Source: an uncultured Phascolarctobacterium sp.
Lineage (GTDB): Bacteria; Bacillota; Negativicutes; Acidaminococcales; Acidaminococcaceae
Length of the DNA: 64,000 bases
Assembly: GCF_900770955.1 (NCBI RefSeq)
Contig: NZ_CAAGLX010000015.1
Coordinates: 62,001-126,000, forward strand
Direction of reading: 5' to 3'
In this document: positions 8,738-16,259 of the stretch, in pieces
Layout: every line of letters begins with the position of its first letter
Position numbering within the stretch: the first letter of the stretch is position 1
The notes under the pieces: model-generated
Told to the model about the DNA's origin: nothing
Database searches by the model: none
The model's input: only the letters and a program-made list of their open reading frames with translations
Program-made: the position numbers and the translations under genes

Positions 8738-9487
8738 ATGAAGAGATTATTTAGCCTGTTGATCTTCTGCCTGCTGCTGCTTGTGAGTGCTGCTGCGCTG
8801 GCAGCGCCTTACGGTGCGTATCCGTATATGCGTTATGGTAATAATGGCAAGGATAATGCTTGTCTGCAATTGTTTTATACTCAGTCGGGTGTTTTTGCTT
8901 CTGTTGTTACTTACGATGTGGAGGATGGCAATGCGCCGATGTTTAAGGGTGTGGGCATGCTGGAAAATGGCACGCTGGTACTGGAGGATTATTGGTTTGA
9001 TGTCGGCAGGCATCGTGAGGAAAGACGTCATTTTGCTTATCCTTCGCAGCCGCTTCCCTGTGAGGCCAGAGTAAATGAGAATAAGCAGGTTGTGCTGCTG
9101 CCGACGGTTGATTTACGCGAGATGGGCGTTACTAAGATAAGCGAGCCGGATATCAGCGGTACCTATAAGTTTGAGGGGCTGCAGGTTGAGGGTGATCATC
9201 AGCTGGCACTGTATTTCCTGCAAAAGCTGTATATTGGAAACACCGGTCTGAATCTGAGCAGTAAGGAATATTGGTTTGCTTATGGTATGAGCGGTGCCGA
9301 AGACCGTAACAGTATTTTTAATTCTCATATGCCGCAGGATGCCGGCGATTATTTGGCGATTTATGTACACAATAAGCACAATAAGCTGATTATGACTTAT
9401 TATGTGCATCCGCATCTGTGGGATGCGTATAGTGTGACTAGTGATGGTGAGTTTAAGATGCTGTGCAGCAATGATGCTGTAGGCTGA
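8738..9487 (+). CDS. Secreted protein, tandem paralogue 1
   Basis: A 249-residue exported protein of unrecognised family. The start MKRLFSLLIF at 8738 is preferred because it begins a clear signal peptide (cleavage after AALA) and follows GAGGTG. The mature part has a PYG.YPY start, a conserved HFAYPSQPLPCEARVNE block, DISGTYKFE, and a C-terminus ending CSNDAVG. It begins 10 nt after the previous gene. It is a close paralogue of the 9629-10375 product, identical over long blocks and diverged in the centre. The function is unknown; export and aromatic-rich sheets are all that can be said. Confidence 0.8.
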   Translation: MKRLFSLLIFCLLLLVSAAALAAPYGAYPYMRYGNNGKDNACLQLFYTQSGVFASVVTYDVEDGNAPMFKGVGMLENGTLVLEDYWFDVGRHREERRHFAYPSQPLPCEARVNENKQVVLLPTVDLREMGVTKISEPDISGTYKFEGLQVEGDHQLALYFLQKLYIGNTGLNLSSKEYWFAYGMSGAEDRNSIFNSHMPQDAGDYLAIYVHNKHNKLIMTYYVHPHLWDAYSVTSDGEFKMLCSNDAVG

Positions 9488-9503
9488 TGTTATGATTTGA
9501 GTT

Positions 9504-9632
9504 TTTCCGCGCAATGGTATTGCAGCGCTTGCTTCCTTAGGCCGGGAGCGTATTTTCGGTATTGCTTTCAGCGGTATGGAAACAAGCCTGCTGCTGCGCG
9601 GATTTGCAGGAAATTGGAGGTGTGGGCGATGA
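9504..9632 (+). pseudogene. Remnant of the 8254-8727 gene 3' end
   Basis: The reading frame FPRNGIA then LASLGRERIFGIAFSG repeats the last third of the 8254-8727 product without a start codon or 5' part. It ends at a TGA overlapping the next gene's ATG. It marks the left boundary of a tandem duplication. Confidence 0.8.
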
Positions 9633-10375
9633 AAAGATTATTTAGCCTGTTGATGTTTTGCCTGCTGCTGCTTGTGAGTGCTGCTGCGCTGGCAGCGCCG
9701 TATGGTGTGTATCCGTATGTGCGTGCGGATAATAAAGGCAACGCTAATGCTTCTCTGTTTTTGTTTTATACGCAGGCGGGCGTTTTTGCTTCTGTTGCTA
9801 CTTATGATACAGAGGATGGTGATGCGCCGATTTTTAAGGGCGTTGGTGTGTTGGAGAACGGTACTTTGGTACTGGAGGATTATTTGTTCGATGTAGACGT
9901 TAATAGCGAGGAAAGACGTCATTTTGCTTATCCTTCGCAGCCGCTTCCCTGTGAGGCCAGAGTAAATGAGGGTAAGCAGGTTGTGCTGCTGCCGACGGTT
10001 GATTTACGCGAGATGGGCGTTACTAAGATAAGCGAGCCGGATATCAGCGGTACTTATAAGTTTGAGTCTGGTGAGGGTGCGAGTGGTGATTATCGTATGG
10101 CACTGTATTTCCTGAAAAAGCTCCCTGTTGAAAACACCGGCCTGGATTTGTGCAGTAAGGATTATCGTTTTGATTATGATGTGACTGGTGCTTGGGAACA
10201 TGACAACGTTTTGAATTCTTATATGCTGCCGGGCGAATATTATGCGATTTATGTGTACAATAAGAATGATGAGCTGGTTATGACTTATTATGTGCATTTG
10301 AAGCTGTGGAATGCACTTCGTGTGAATGCTGCTGGTGAGGTAAAGATTCTGTGCAGCAATGATGCTGTAGGCTGA
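9629..10375 (+). CDS. Secreted protein, tandem paralogue 2
   Basis: A 248-residue exported protein, paralogue of the 8738-9487 product. ATG 9629 is chosen because it matches the paralogue's MKRLFSLL start and follows GGAGGTG. The signal peptide (LLLVSAAALA) is nearly identical, as are the HFAYPSQPLPCEARVNE block and the CSNDAVG end. The region between about residues 170 and 230 has diverged (for example a GEGASGDYRM insertion). A terminator follows at 10394-10438. The family is unknown. Confidence 0.8.
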   Translation: MKRLFSLLMFCLLLLVSAAALAAPYGVYPYVRADNKGNANASLFLFYTQAGVFASVATYDTEDGDAPIFKGVGVLENGTLVLEDYLFDVDVNSEERRHFAYPSQPLPCEARVNEGKQVVLLPTVDLREMGVTKISEPDISGTYKFESGEGASGDYRMALYFLKKLPVENTGLDLCSKDYRFDYDVTGAWEHDNVLNSYMLPGEYYAIYVYNKNDELVMTYYVHLKLWNALRVNAAGEVKILCSNDAVG

Positions 10376-10393
10376 TGTTGTGATTTAAGTTTG

Positions 10394-10438
10394 AGGTCCT
10401 TGCGACGTAAGTTAATATTGCGGAGCAGGGGCCTTTTT
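10394..10438 (+). terminator. Probable terminator after the paralogue pair
   Basis: AGGTCCTTGC pairs with GCAGGGGCCT (two wobbles) across a 21-nt loop, followed by TTTTT. Confidence 0.6.
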
Positions 10439-10483
10439 GTACGCTGAAAAATGTTTTGCGTATCGCAATTAAATATCGTGCTA

Positions 10484-10640
10484 CAACCCTTCCGTCTGCT
10501 CGCTGAAGCTCGCAGCCACCTTCCCTTTCAAGGAAGATATAAAGGTGTTTCGAAATTCTAAATTTCGTTTCTCGCTAACTTTATATGCTCCCTGAAAGGG
10601 AGCTGGCATCGCCGTAGGCGATGACTGAGGGTTGTGTACA
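10484..10640. repeat. Short interspersed repeat, copy 2 (MITE-like)
   Basis: Second copy of the 5363-5521 element, 157 bp, same ends (CAACCCTTCC... and ...ACTGAGGGTTGTGTACA) and same orientation, with an unrelated centre that itself forms a CGAAATTCTAAATTTCG hairpin. Confidence 0.75.
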
Positions 10641-10679
10641 CGAGATATTAATTGCTCAATTTAGGATAGAGTTATAACC

Positions 10680-10735
10680 TTTCTTGCCTGCCCCTTGGGG
10701 AAGGTGCCGAGCGTAGCGAGGCGGAAGGGGGTTGC
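10680..10735. repeat. Second palindromic repeat family, copy
   Basis: GGGGAAGGTGCCGAGCGTAG followed by CGAGGCGGAAGGGGG. The reverse complement matches pieces at 26470-26537, 26766-26833 and 59009-59135. It directly precedes the ribosome site of the next gene. Confidence 0.6.
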
Positions 10736-10756
10736 TTGTTGTTTGGAGGTGAGCTT

Positions 10757-11566
10757 ATGAAGAAGCTTTTGAGTGCGTTGGCGTGCGGTGCGCTGCTGTT
10801 GTGTGGCGGGATGTCGGTTGCACGGGCGGACTATTATGAGATGTATAATCCTGCTACCCATGTTGAGGGTGGTGCTATGGTGTATGAAACTACGCGCGGT
10901 ACCCTGATGAGCTTAAAGGTGCACAGCGGTGAATGGCAGGAAGATCATTACCGTGCTGAGACCGAGGCAAGCGGTGTGGTGCGTTTTGCGCATGACGGTG
11001 AGCGTTTTATCGGTTATCTTCATGTGCCGAGTCTTGCAAGCTATGAAAATGGTATGGGTTATCCTTCTCGGTACAGATATAGTATGCCGTTGTATGAAAA
11101 GTATGCTTTGAGTAATCCGCAGGGCTATCAGGCGCAGAGCAAGCTGTACGGTGCTTGGATTTTAGGTGAGCCGGAGGGTAATAATCGGGTGCTGCCGTCC
11201 CTGGCAGGTACCTATGAAAGAAGCAACAAAAGAGGGACTCGCTTTGTGCAGGGTGAAACGGAAATGCCCTGGAACGTAGCGGTGCTGTTCTTGCAGCTGG
11301 TGCTGGAGCCGAATATTAATTTCTTGGACAGAAACAACTGCCATTTCAGCTTCTGGGATTATCAGTGGGAACAAGAAAAGGCTTTGTGTCCTGATGTTAA
11401 CAAGCGTTACAGCTATCATACTATGACTAAGGCGGGAGATCCGGATGCTCCTAATCCGGTGCAATTTAAGGATGCGCGCTATCTGGTAGAGAAAAGCGGC
11501 AGGCTGATTTATAATGTTGCCGATGACGGCACGGTAAGGAAGATTTACGACTTGGCCAATGAATAG
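10757..11566 (+). CDS. Secreted protein of unknown function
   Basis: A 269-residue exported protein. ATG 10757 follows GGAGGTG by 6-7 nt and opens a signal peptide ending ARA. The mature protein is rich in Tyr/Trp. A PSLAGTYER segment followed by VAVLFLQLVL faintly resembles the PDISGTYKFE and ALYFLQKL segments of the two paralogues upstream, so it may be a distant third member; this is an inference from short matches. No catalytic motif is visible. The gap upstream (10376-10756) holds a terminator and two repeat elements, so it may have its own promoter, which I could not identify. Confidence 0.7.
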   Translation: MKKLLSALACGALLLCGGMSVARADYYEMYNPATHVEGGAMVYETTRGTLMSLKVHSGEWQEDHYRAETEASGVVRFAHDGERFIGYLHVPSLASYENGMGYPSRYRYSMPLYEKYALSNPQGYQAQSKLYGAWILGEPEGNNRVLPSLAGTYERSNKRGTRFVQGETEMPWNVAVLFLQLVLEPNINFLDRNNCHFSFWDYQWEQEKALCPDVNKRYSYHTMTKAGDPDAPNPVQFKDARYLVEKSGRLIYNVADDGTVRKIYDLANE

Positions 11567-11614
11567 GGCGGCGGTTGTGCTTGCGCACGATTTTGAGCAA
11601 TGGGGGTGGCGCTG

Positions 11615-12175
11615 ATGCGGTTACTGAGATTGCTGTGTATGACAATGCTGGGGCTGCTGCTTTGTGCAGCAGGTCCGCTATCGGGAGGTGTGGCTATGGA
11701 AAGGGCGGTTGACTGGCAGGAGCTGTCTGTGAGCAGCAGAGGTATGAGCAGCGCAAGCTGTTATTCATTTAACCTTTGCCGACGCGATAAGGAACTGCTG
11801 TTTGACAGTGAGTGCTTTGCAGATGGTGAGCGCCTGAAGTTTTACGAGGTACCTGTTACGGCAGAGGAGCTTACACCGCTGGATAAGCTAATACAGCAGC
11901 TGCCATGGCAGCTGCGCCAGCCTTCGGCATCTCGTCCTGCGAATTTGCCGCGTGAGATGATTGAGGTGCACGACTGCGGCAGCTTTTCGTTGACGCTGCT
12001 GACGGCAACGGGCGAAAAGCTGGTATGCCGTACTGACATTGAGCAGCAGCAGGAGCTGTTGCGTGAGCTGCAAAGGCTGGCTAAGCAGGTGCATGAACAG
12101 AAGCGTGATGCAGGCCATGAGAAGATGCATCCTATGCGTGGCTTTAGGCTGTTCAGGGAATTGCCGGAAAAATAA
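11615..12175 (+). CDS. Small secreted protein of unknown function
   Basis: A 186-residue predicted exported protein. ATG 11615 is preferred over 11600 since GGGGGTGG precedes it and it begins the hydrophobic leader (MRLLRLLCMTMLGLLLCA). The mature part contains paired cysteines (CYSFNLC) and a C-terminal helix rich in Gln/Glu/Lys. There is no recognisable family. It follows the previous gene by 48 nt and is likely co-transcribed. Confidence 0.65.
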   Translation: MRLLRLLCMTMLGLLLCAAGPLSGGVAMERAVDWQELSVSSRGMSSASCYSFNLCRRDKELLFDSECFADGERLKFYEVPVTAEELTPLDKLIQQLPWQLRQPSASRPANLPREMIEVHDCGSFSLTLLTATGEKLVCRTDIEQQQELLRELQRLAKQVHEQKRDAGHEKMHPMRGFRLFRELPEK

Positions 12176-12242
12176 GCATGAAAGCAGTACGGGCTGCGTT
12201 TTTGGCAGGAATTTAGCCGAAAAACAGAAAAATTTTACTCAT

Positions 12243-12297
12243 CCTACCCGAAATCGACAGTTTGGGTGGGGTGCTTTAGCATATTCCGTTGTACAAT
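12243..12297 (+). promoter_or_regulatory. Palindromic operator/promoter, copy D
   Basis: CCTACCCGAA (12243-12252), 8 nt, TTTGGGTGGG (12261-12270), 21 nt, TACAAT (12292-12297). It lies 65 nt before the gene starting at 12362. Confidence 0.72.
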
Positions 12298-12361
12298 GAG
12301 CTTGTAAGGAAACATGCCTGCGCCTGTAATAGCGCAGGATAATTCTGAGGAGGTGCAACAA

Positions 12362-13009
12362 ATGAAAAAAGGTATTGTATTAGCTTGCTGCGCAATGCTT
12401 TTGGCGGGACAATTGCAATCTGCAGAAGCTCTTGACTGGAACAGAAGAATTGGCGTAGACAGAATGATTGACAGAACTATTGATAATACTATTAACAGGG
12501 CGGTGAATAAAGTGGAGAAGCAAGAAAAAACCAGACGTGTAATTTTCCAAAACCTGCCGCAATCGGCAGCTGAAATCGGACCGGAAACCGATGCTCAGCA
12601 GGTTGCAGCTTATACTGTAGCGGCATTGGCTCGCTATGAAACCAATCCGGCAGAGGCAGTGGCTATGCTTAACAAGCTGTTGGGACCAAGACCGGTACCT
12701 AAAAGAGATGAACAATTCCTGGCAGACCGCTTCCGCGGCAGACAATATCTGATGCGTTCTTACTTCATGGGCGCAACCCCTGCTAATAACTATCAGCCGG
12801 ATATGCCTTATACCGTAGAGGTTAAAACTAATGCCTACACTTATCAGGAAGAGGGCTATGCACGTTTTATGATTACCTGCGGCGGTGCTGACAGCCCGCG
12901 CCCGATGACCGTGCGCCAAAAGGCTTCTACCGGCGAATGGTTCCTGTGGGATTACAAGGGACTGCTGAGTGGCATCAAAACTCCGGCAGCAGATGATCCT
13001 TGGTCCTGA
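12362..13009 (+). CDS. Secreted protein, possibly of the DUF6935 family
   Basis: A 215-residue exported protein. ATG 12362 follows GAGGAGGTG; the longer frame start lies upstream of the -10/leader and is rejected. The signal peptide ends near AEA. The rest contains AAYTVAALARYETNPAEAVA, a YFMGATPANNY segment, GGADSPRP and a WFLWDYKGLLSGI C-terminus. This pattern recalls a small uncharacterised family (DUF6935, from memory, not verified). It is transcribed singly from operator copy D and followed by a terminator. Confidence 0.75.
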   Translation: MKKGIVLACCAMLLAGQLQSAEALDWNRRIGVDRMIDRTIDNTINRAVNKVEKQEKTRRVIFQNLPQSAAEIGPETDAQQVAAYTVAALARYETNPAEAVAMLNKLLGPRPVPKRDEQFLADRFRGRQYLMRSYFMGATPANNYQPDMPYTVEVKTNAYTYQEEGYARFMITCGGADSPRPMTVRQKASTGEWFLWDYKGLLSGIKTPAADDPWS

Positions 13010-13049
13010 GAATAATTCAGCTGAAAAAAATATTGCAGTATAACATTAA

Positions 13050-13085
13050 CAGCCTTCCGGTGCTTCCGGAAGGTTGTGTTTTTTT
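13050..13085 (+). terminator. Terminator after the 12362-13009 gene
   Basis: CAGCCTTCCGG/TCCGGAAGGTTG hairpin followed by a T tract. Confidence 0.85.
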
Positions 13086-13152
13086 GCTAAGGATGTTATA
13101 AAGCTCAATTTAAGCGAAAAATAGTCAGAAAATGCACATTTTTTTTGCTCAC

Positions 13153-13207
13153 CCTACCCGAAATCAGCCTTTCGGGTGGGGCGCTTTTGCTTTTTGGAGC
13201 CTATAAT
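13153..13207 (+). promoter_or_regulatory. Palindromic operator/promoter, copy E (5'-nucleotidase)
   Basis: CCTACCCGAA (13153-13162), 8 nt, TTCGGGTGGG (13171-13180), 21 nt, consensus TATAAT (13202-13207). It is the shortest leader of the set, about 25 nt to the start codon. Confidence 0.78.
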
Positions 13208-13239
13208 ATAATTACAAAAGCAGGAAGGAAGTGATATGT

Positions 13240-14856
13240 ATGAAAAAATTCTGGAAAAAAACATCGCTGTTTCTGGTGACTGCGGCGATGACTGTTTCCG
13301 CTCCGCTGATGGCGTGGGCGCTGGAGCATGACATTGTTATTCTGCATACTAATGATATCCATTGCGGTATTAATGATAATATCGGCTTTGCCGGTCTGGC
13401 GCAGATTAAACGTGATGCCCTGGCCAGAACGCCGAACGTAGCACTGGTGGATGCAGGCGATGCTATTCAGGGCGCACCTATAGGCAAGCTCTCCCGTGGT
13501 CTGGCCGTTGTCAGGATTATGAATTATCTGGGCTATGACTTCTGCATTCCCGGCAACCATGAATTTGACTATGGCATGGACCGCTTCATGGAGCTGGCGC
13601 CGTTGCAGCGTGCAGGCTACTACTGCGCTAACTTTGTTTACGCCGGCAACAATAAGCAGGTTTTGCCGGGCTACAAGATTATGCAGTATGAGGATACTAA
13701 GGTAGCCTTTGTCGGTGCAAGTACTCCGGAAAGCCTGACAACCTCTACGCCTACCTTCTTCCAAAATGAAAAGGGGCAGTATATTTACAGCTTCTGCGAG
13801 GATAAGAGCGGCAGCAAGCTGTATAAGCAGCTGCAGAAGAATGTTGATAAGGCGCGCAAGGAAGGCGCGGACTACGTATTTATCGTTGGGCATTTGGGCA
13901 TGGACGGCACTACCCCGCAGTGGAGCAGTGAAAGCGTTGCGAAAAATACTCAGGGCGTAGACGCTGTTATCGACGGACATTCCCATGAGCGCTTCACCCG
14001 TATGGTTAAAAACAAGGTTGGCAAGGATGTATTGCTGGCACAGACAGGTACTAAGCTCAAAACTGTAGGCGAGCTGGTAATTACTCCGGACGGCAAGCTC
14101 AAGAGCCAGCTGCTTACTAAAGCCAACGGCAAGGACGCCAATATCTCCAGAGTTATTGCCCAGGAAATAAAAACCTATGAGCCTTTGCTGAAGCAGCCTG
14201 TAGGCGAAGCACTGGTGCAGCTGCGCAGCAATGACCCCACAACCGGCGAGCGCATCGTGCGCAACCGTGAATGCAGCTTGGGCGACTTTGTTGCCGATGC
14301 TTACAGAGCAGTGCTGGATTGCGACGTAGTTCTGGTAAACGGCGGCAGTATCCGCAACGAAATCAAACCAGGCGTAATCAGCTACAATGATTTGCTGGAG
14401 GCCTTCCCCTTCGGTAATATGTGCGTAGTATTAGAGGCCAGCGGCCAGCAGATTCTTGATGCGTTGGAGATGGGCTCTATGAGCTATCCGGAAGAAAGCG
14501 GCTGCTTTATGCAGGTATCCGGCCTGAGCTACACGCTCGACAGCTCCGTTGCTTCCAGCGTTGAGCTGGATGCCAAGGGCAACTTTGTGCGTGTTGCCGG
14601 CGCCCGTCGCGTAAGCGATGTAAAGATTGGTGGCAAACCGTTAGACGTTAAGAAAAAATACACTGTTGGCGGCACCTCCTACATGCTCAAATTCGGTGGT
14701 GACGGCATTACGATGTTCAAGGGCGCACGTCTGGTGCAGGACGAAATGATGAGCGACGCAGATACGATTATGGAATATCTGCAGAATCATCTGAATGGCA
14801 AGGTTGGCGAGCAATATGCTAAGCCTTACGGCGATGGTCGTATCGTCATCAAATAA
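13240..14856 (+). CDS. Secreted 5'-nucleotidase / UshA-like metallophosphatase
   Basis: A 538-residue exported enzyme that would hydrolyse nucleotides (and possibly UDP-sugars or cyclic nucleotides) to nucleosides outside the cytoplasm. The signal peptide ends near AWA. The calcineurin-like metal domain is complete: LHTNDIHCG, DAGDAIQG, GNHEFDYG and DGHSHE. The C-terminal 5_nucleotid_C domain (from about residue 310) has NGGSIRNEIKPG. The start is ATG 13240, about 10 nt after AGGAAGG; a GTG 9 nt upstream is possible. The nucleoside hydrolase at 5807 has the same operator, so the two could act in series: nucleotide to nucleoside to base. Confidence 0.92.
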   Translation: MKKFWKKTSLFLVTAAMTVSAPLMAWALEHDIVILHTNDIHCGINDNIGFAGLAQIKRDALARTPNVALVDAGDAIQGAPIGKLSRGLAVVRIMNYLGYDFCIPGNHEFDYGMDRFMELAPLQRAGYYCANFVYAGNNKQVLPGYKIMQYEDTKVAFVGASTPESLTTSTPTFFQNEKGQYIYSFCEDKSGSKLYKQLQKNVDKARKEGADYVFIVGHLGMDGTTPQWSSESVAKNTQGVDAVIDGHSHERFTRMVKNKVGKDVLLAQTGTKLKTVGELVITPDGKLKSQLLTKANGKDANISRVIAQEIKTYEPLLKQPVGEALVQLRSNDPTTGERIVRNRECSLGDFVADAYRAVLDCDVVLVNGGSIRNEIKPGVISYNDLLEAFPFGNMCVVLEASGQQILDALEMGSMSYPEESGCFMQVSGLSYTLDSSVASSVELDAKGNFVRVAGARRVSDVKIGGKPLDVKKKYTVGGTSYMLKFGGDGITMFKGARLVQDEMMSDADTIMEYLQNHLNGKVGEQYAKPYGDGRIVIK

Positions 14857-14890
14857 AGAGCGTTCTATATAAAACAAGGAGATGATTGTT

Positions 14891-15949
14891 ATGTTGAAGA
14901 AACGTATTGCGATGGGAATTTTGACCGGACTTCTGGCCTGCAGCTTTATTGCCGGCTGTGGCGGTGACAAGGGCACCAGCGAGCCCCCTAAACCGAAACC
15001 GATTGCTGCCGATTTGAAGGATTTGCCGAACAAGGATATTAAGGCCGGTGGTAGAACCTTTAAACTGTTTGCGCTGAAGAATAATTCTAAAGTGCGTCTG
15101 GAAAATTCCTATGGCAAGGGCATGAAGCTAGCTGTTGTCGGCAGAGATATGATTTATGCCAACGTTAAGGACAGACTTGTGCAGATGCAGTGGGATAAAG
15201 ATGGTCTGCGCATGTTGGACAATAATGTTGATGCTTTGTCCGGTAATGCTAAGATTTCTTCCGATGCCACCAGAGGCATTTTCTATAACAATAAGAGAAT
15301 GAGACTCAACTATTTCGATAGCGAAACTAAGCGCATTGAAGAGGCACAAGGACGCTTCAATAACCTTGTTGTAATTCCTAAGGGCAATGCGGACAATGCT
15401 TTGATTTGGATGAACCAGGGCGATATGAGAAAGGTTGAGCTGCGCAACGGCTACAGAGTAGGCAAGGATTTAGGCACAGTACGTAAGGAATCCAGAAGCC
15501 GTGCTGCTGACGACAAGGATAAAATCAATATTCCGCAGAGCGTTGTTGCAGACAGAAACGGTGATTTCTATGTTGGCGGCAATGCACGTATCGGCACTCA
15601 GGATGTAGGCCTGGTAAGCGTTTATGACTTCAATGGCAAGCAAAAACGCGTCATCGGCAAGGAAAAACGTGAAGATAGCAAGGCTATGCATAACTTGACC
15701 GATATAGCTTTGACTGATGAATATCTGGTAGTCAGCGATTCCTCTGTAGACAATCAGCAACTGTTTATTTACAGAAAGAGTACCGGCATGCTGCTTGATA
15801 CTGTCAGCTATAAGGATTTGACCGATAATAAGGAAGTTGACAGCAATATTTGGGTAAACCTGAGTAATATGCCTGATAACAGAGTTCTGCTTTCCCTCAG
15901 CAGAGGCAGAAAAAATGTTGATGATGAATTCTTCATCCTGCAGCTGTAA
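14891..15949 (+). CDS. Lipoprotein, possibly beta-propeller-like
   Basis: A 352-residue predicted lipoprotein (lipobox IAGC) with a proline/lysine-rich linker after the cysteine. The remainder is a series of short beta-strand-like repeats, including SVVADRNGDFYVGG and LTDIALTDEYLVVSDSS, suggestive of a propeller fold, though no family is recognised. ATG 14891 is chosen because AAGGAG sits 9 nt before it, whereas the ATG at 14882 abuts the ribosome site. It lies 34 nt after the 5'-nucleotidase gene and is likely co-transcribed with it. A terminator follows. Confidence 0.75.
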   Translation: MLKKRIAMGILTGLLACSFIAGCGGDKGTSEPPKPKPIAADLKDLPNKDIKAGGRTFKLFALKNNSKVRLENSYGKGMKLAVVGRDMIYANVKDRLVQMQWDKDGLRMLDNNVDALSGNAKISSDATRGIFYNNKRMRLNYFDSETKRIEEAQGRFNNLVVIPKGNADNALIWMNQGDMRKVELRNGYRVGKDLGTVRKESRSRAADDKDKINIPQSVVADRNGDFYVGGNARIGTQDVGLVSVYDFNGKQKRVIGKEKREDSKAMHNLTDIALTDEYLVVSDSSVDNQQLFIYRKSTGMLLDTVSYKDLTDNKEVDSNIWVNLSNMPDNRVLLSLSRGRKNVDDEFFILQL

Positions 15950-16008
15950 TGTAAGGCAAAAGAACGACAGAGGCTGTAAAATTTAAGACATAATAAATAA
16001 AATTTTTA

Positions 16009-16045
16009 TACGCAACAGATGCTAAGGTCTGTTGCGTATTTTTTA
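16009..16045 (+). terminator. Terminator ending the secreted-protein region
   Basis: ATACGCAACAGA / TCTGTTGCGTAT with an 8-nt loop and a T-rich tail; it marks the left border of the A/T-rich island. The next 210 nt hold no clear gene. Confidence 0.85.
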
Positions 16046-16259
16046 TGCAGTTAGTAGTTAAATGAATAGATTACAATTTTTTATTTTTAGGTAAAATTGT
16101 AGTATGCTGGTCGTAGAACGCTTATTTATGACAAGGTTGATTTTTAGTAAGTAAAGTTATAAAATAAATGTATATGGTAATTTGCTATAGAAATATTTAT
16201 TGCAAAATACTTGGCAAAATAAGCAAAGATAATTCATCGTAAATACAAGGAGAATGTTT

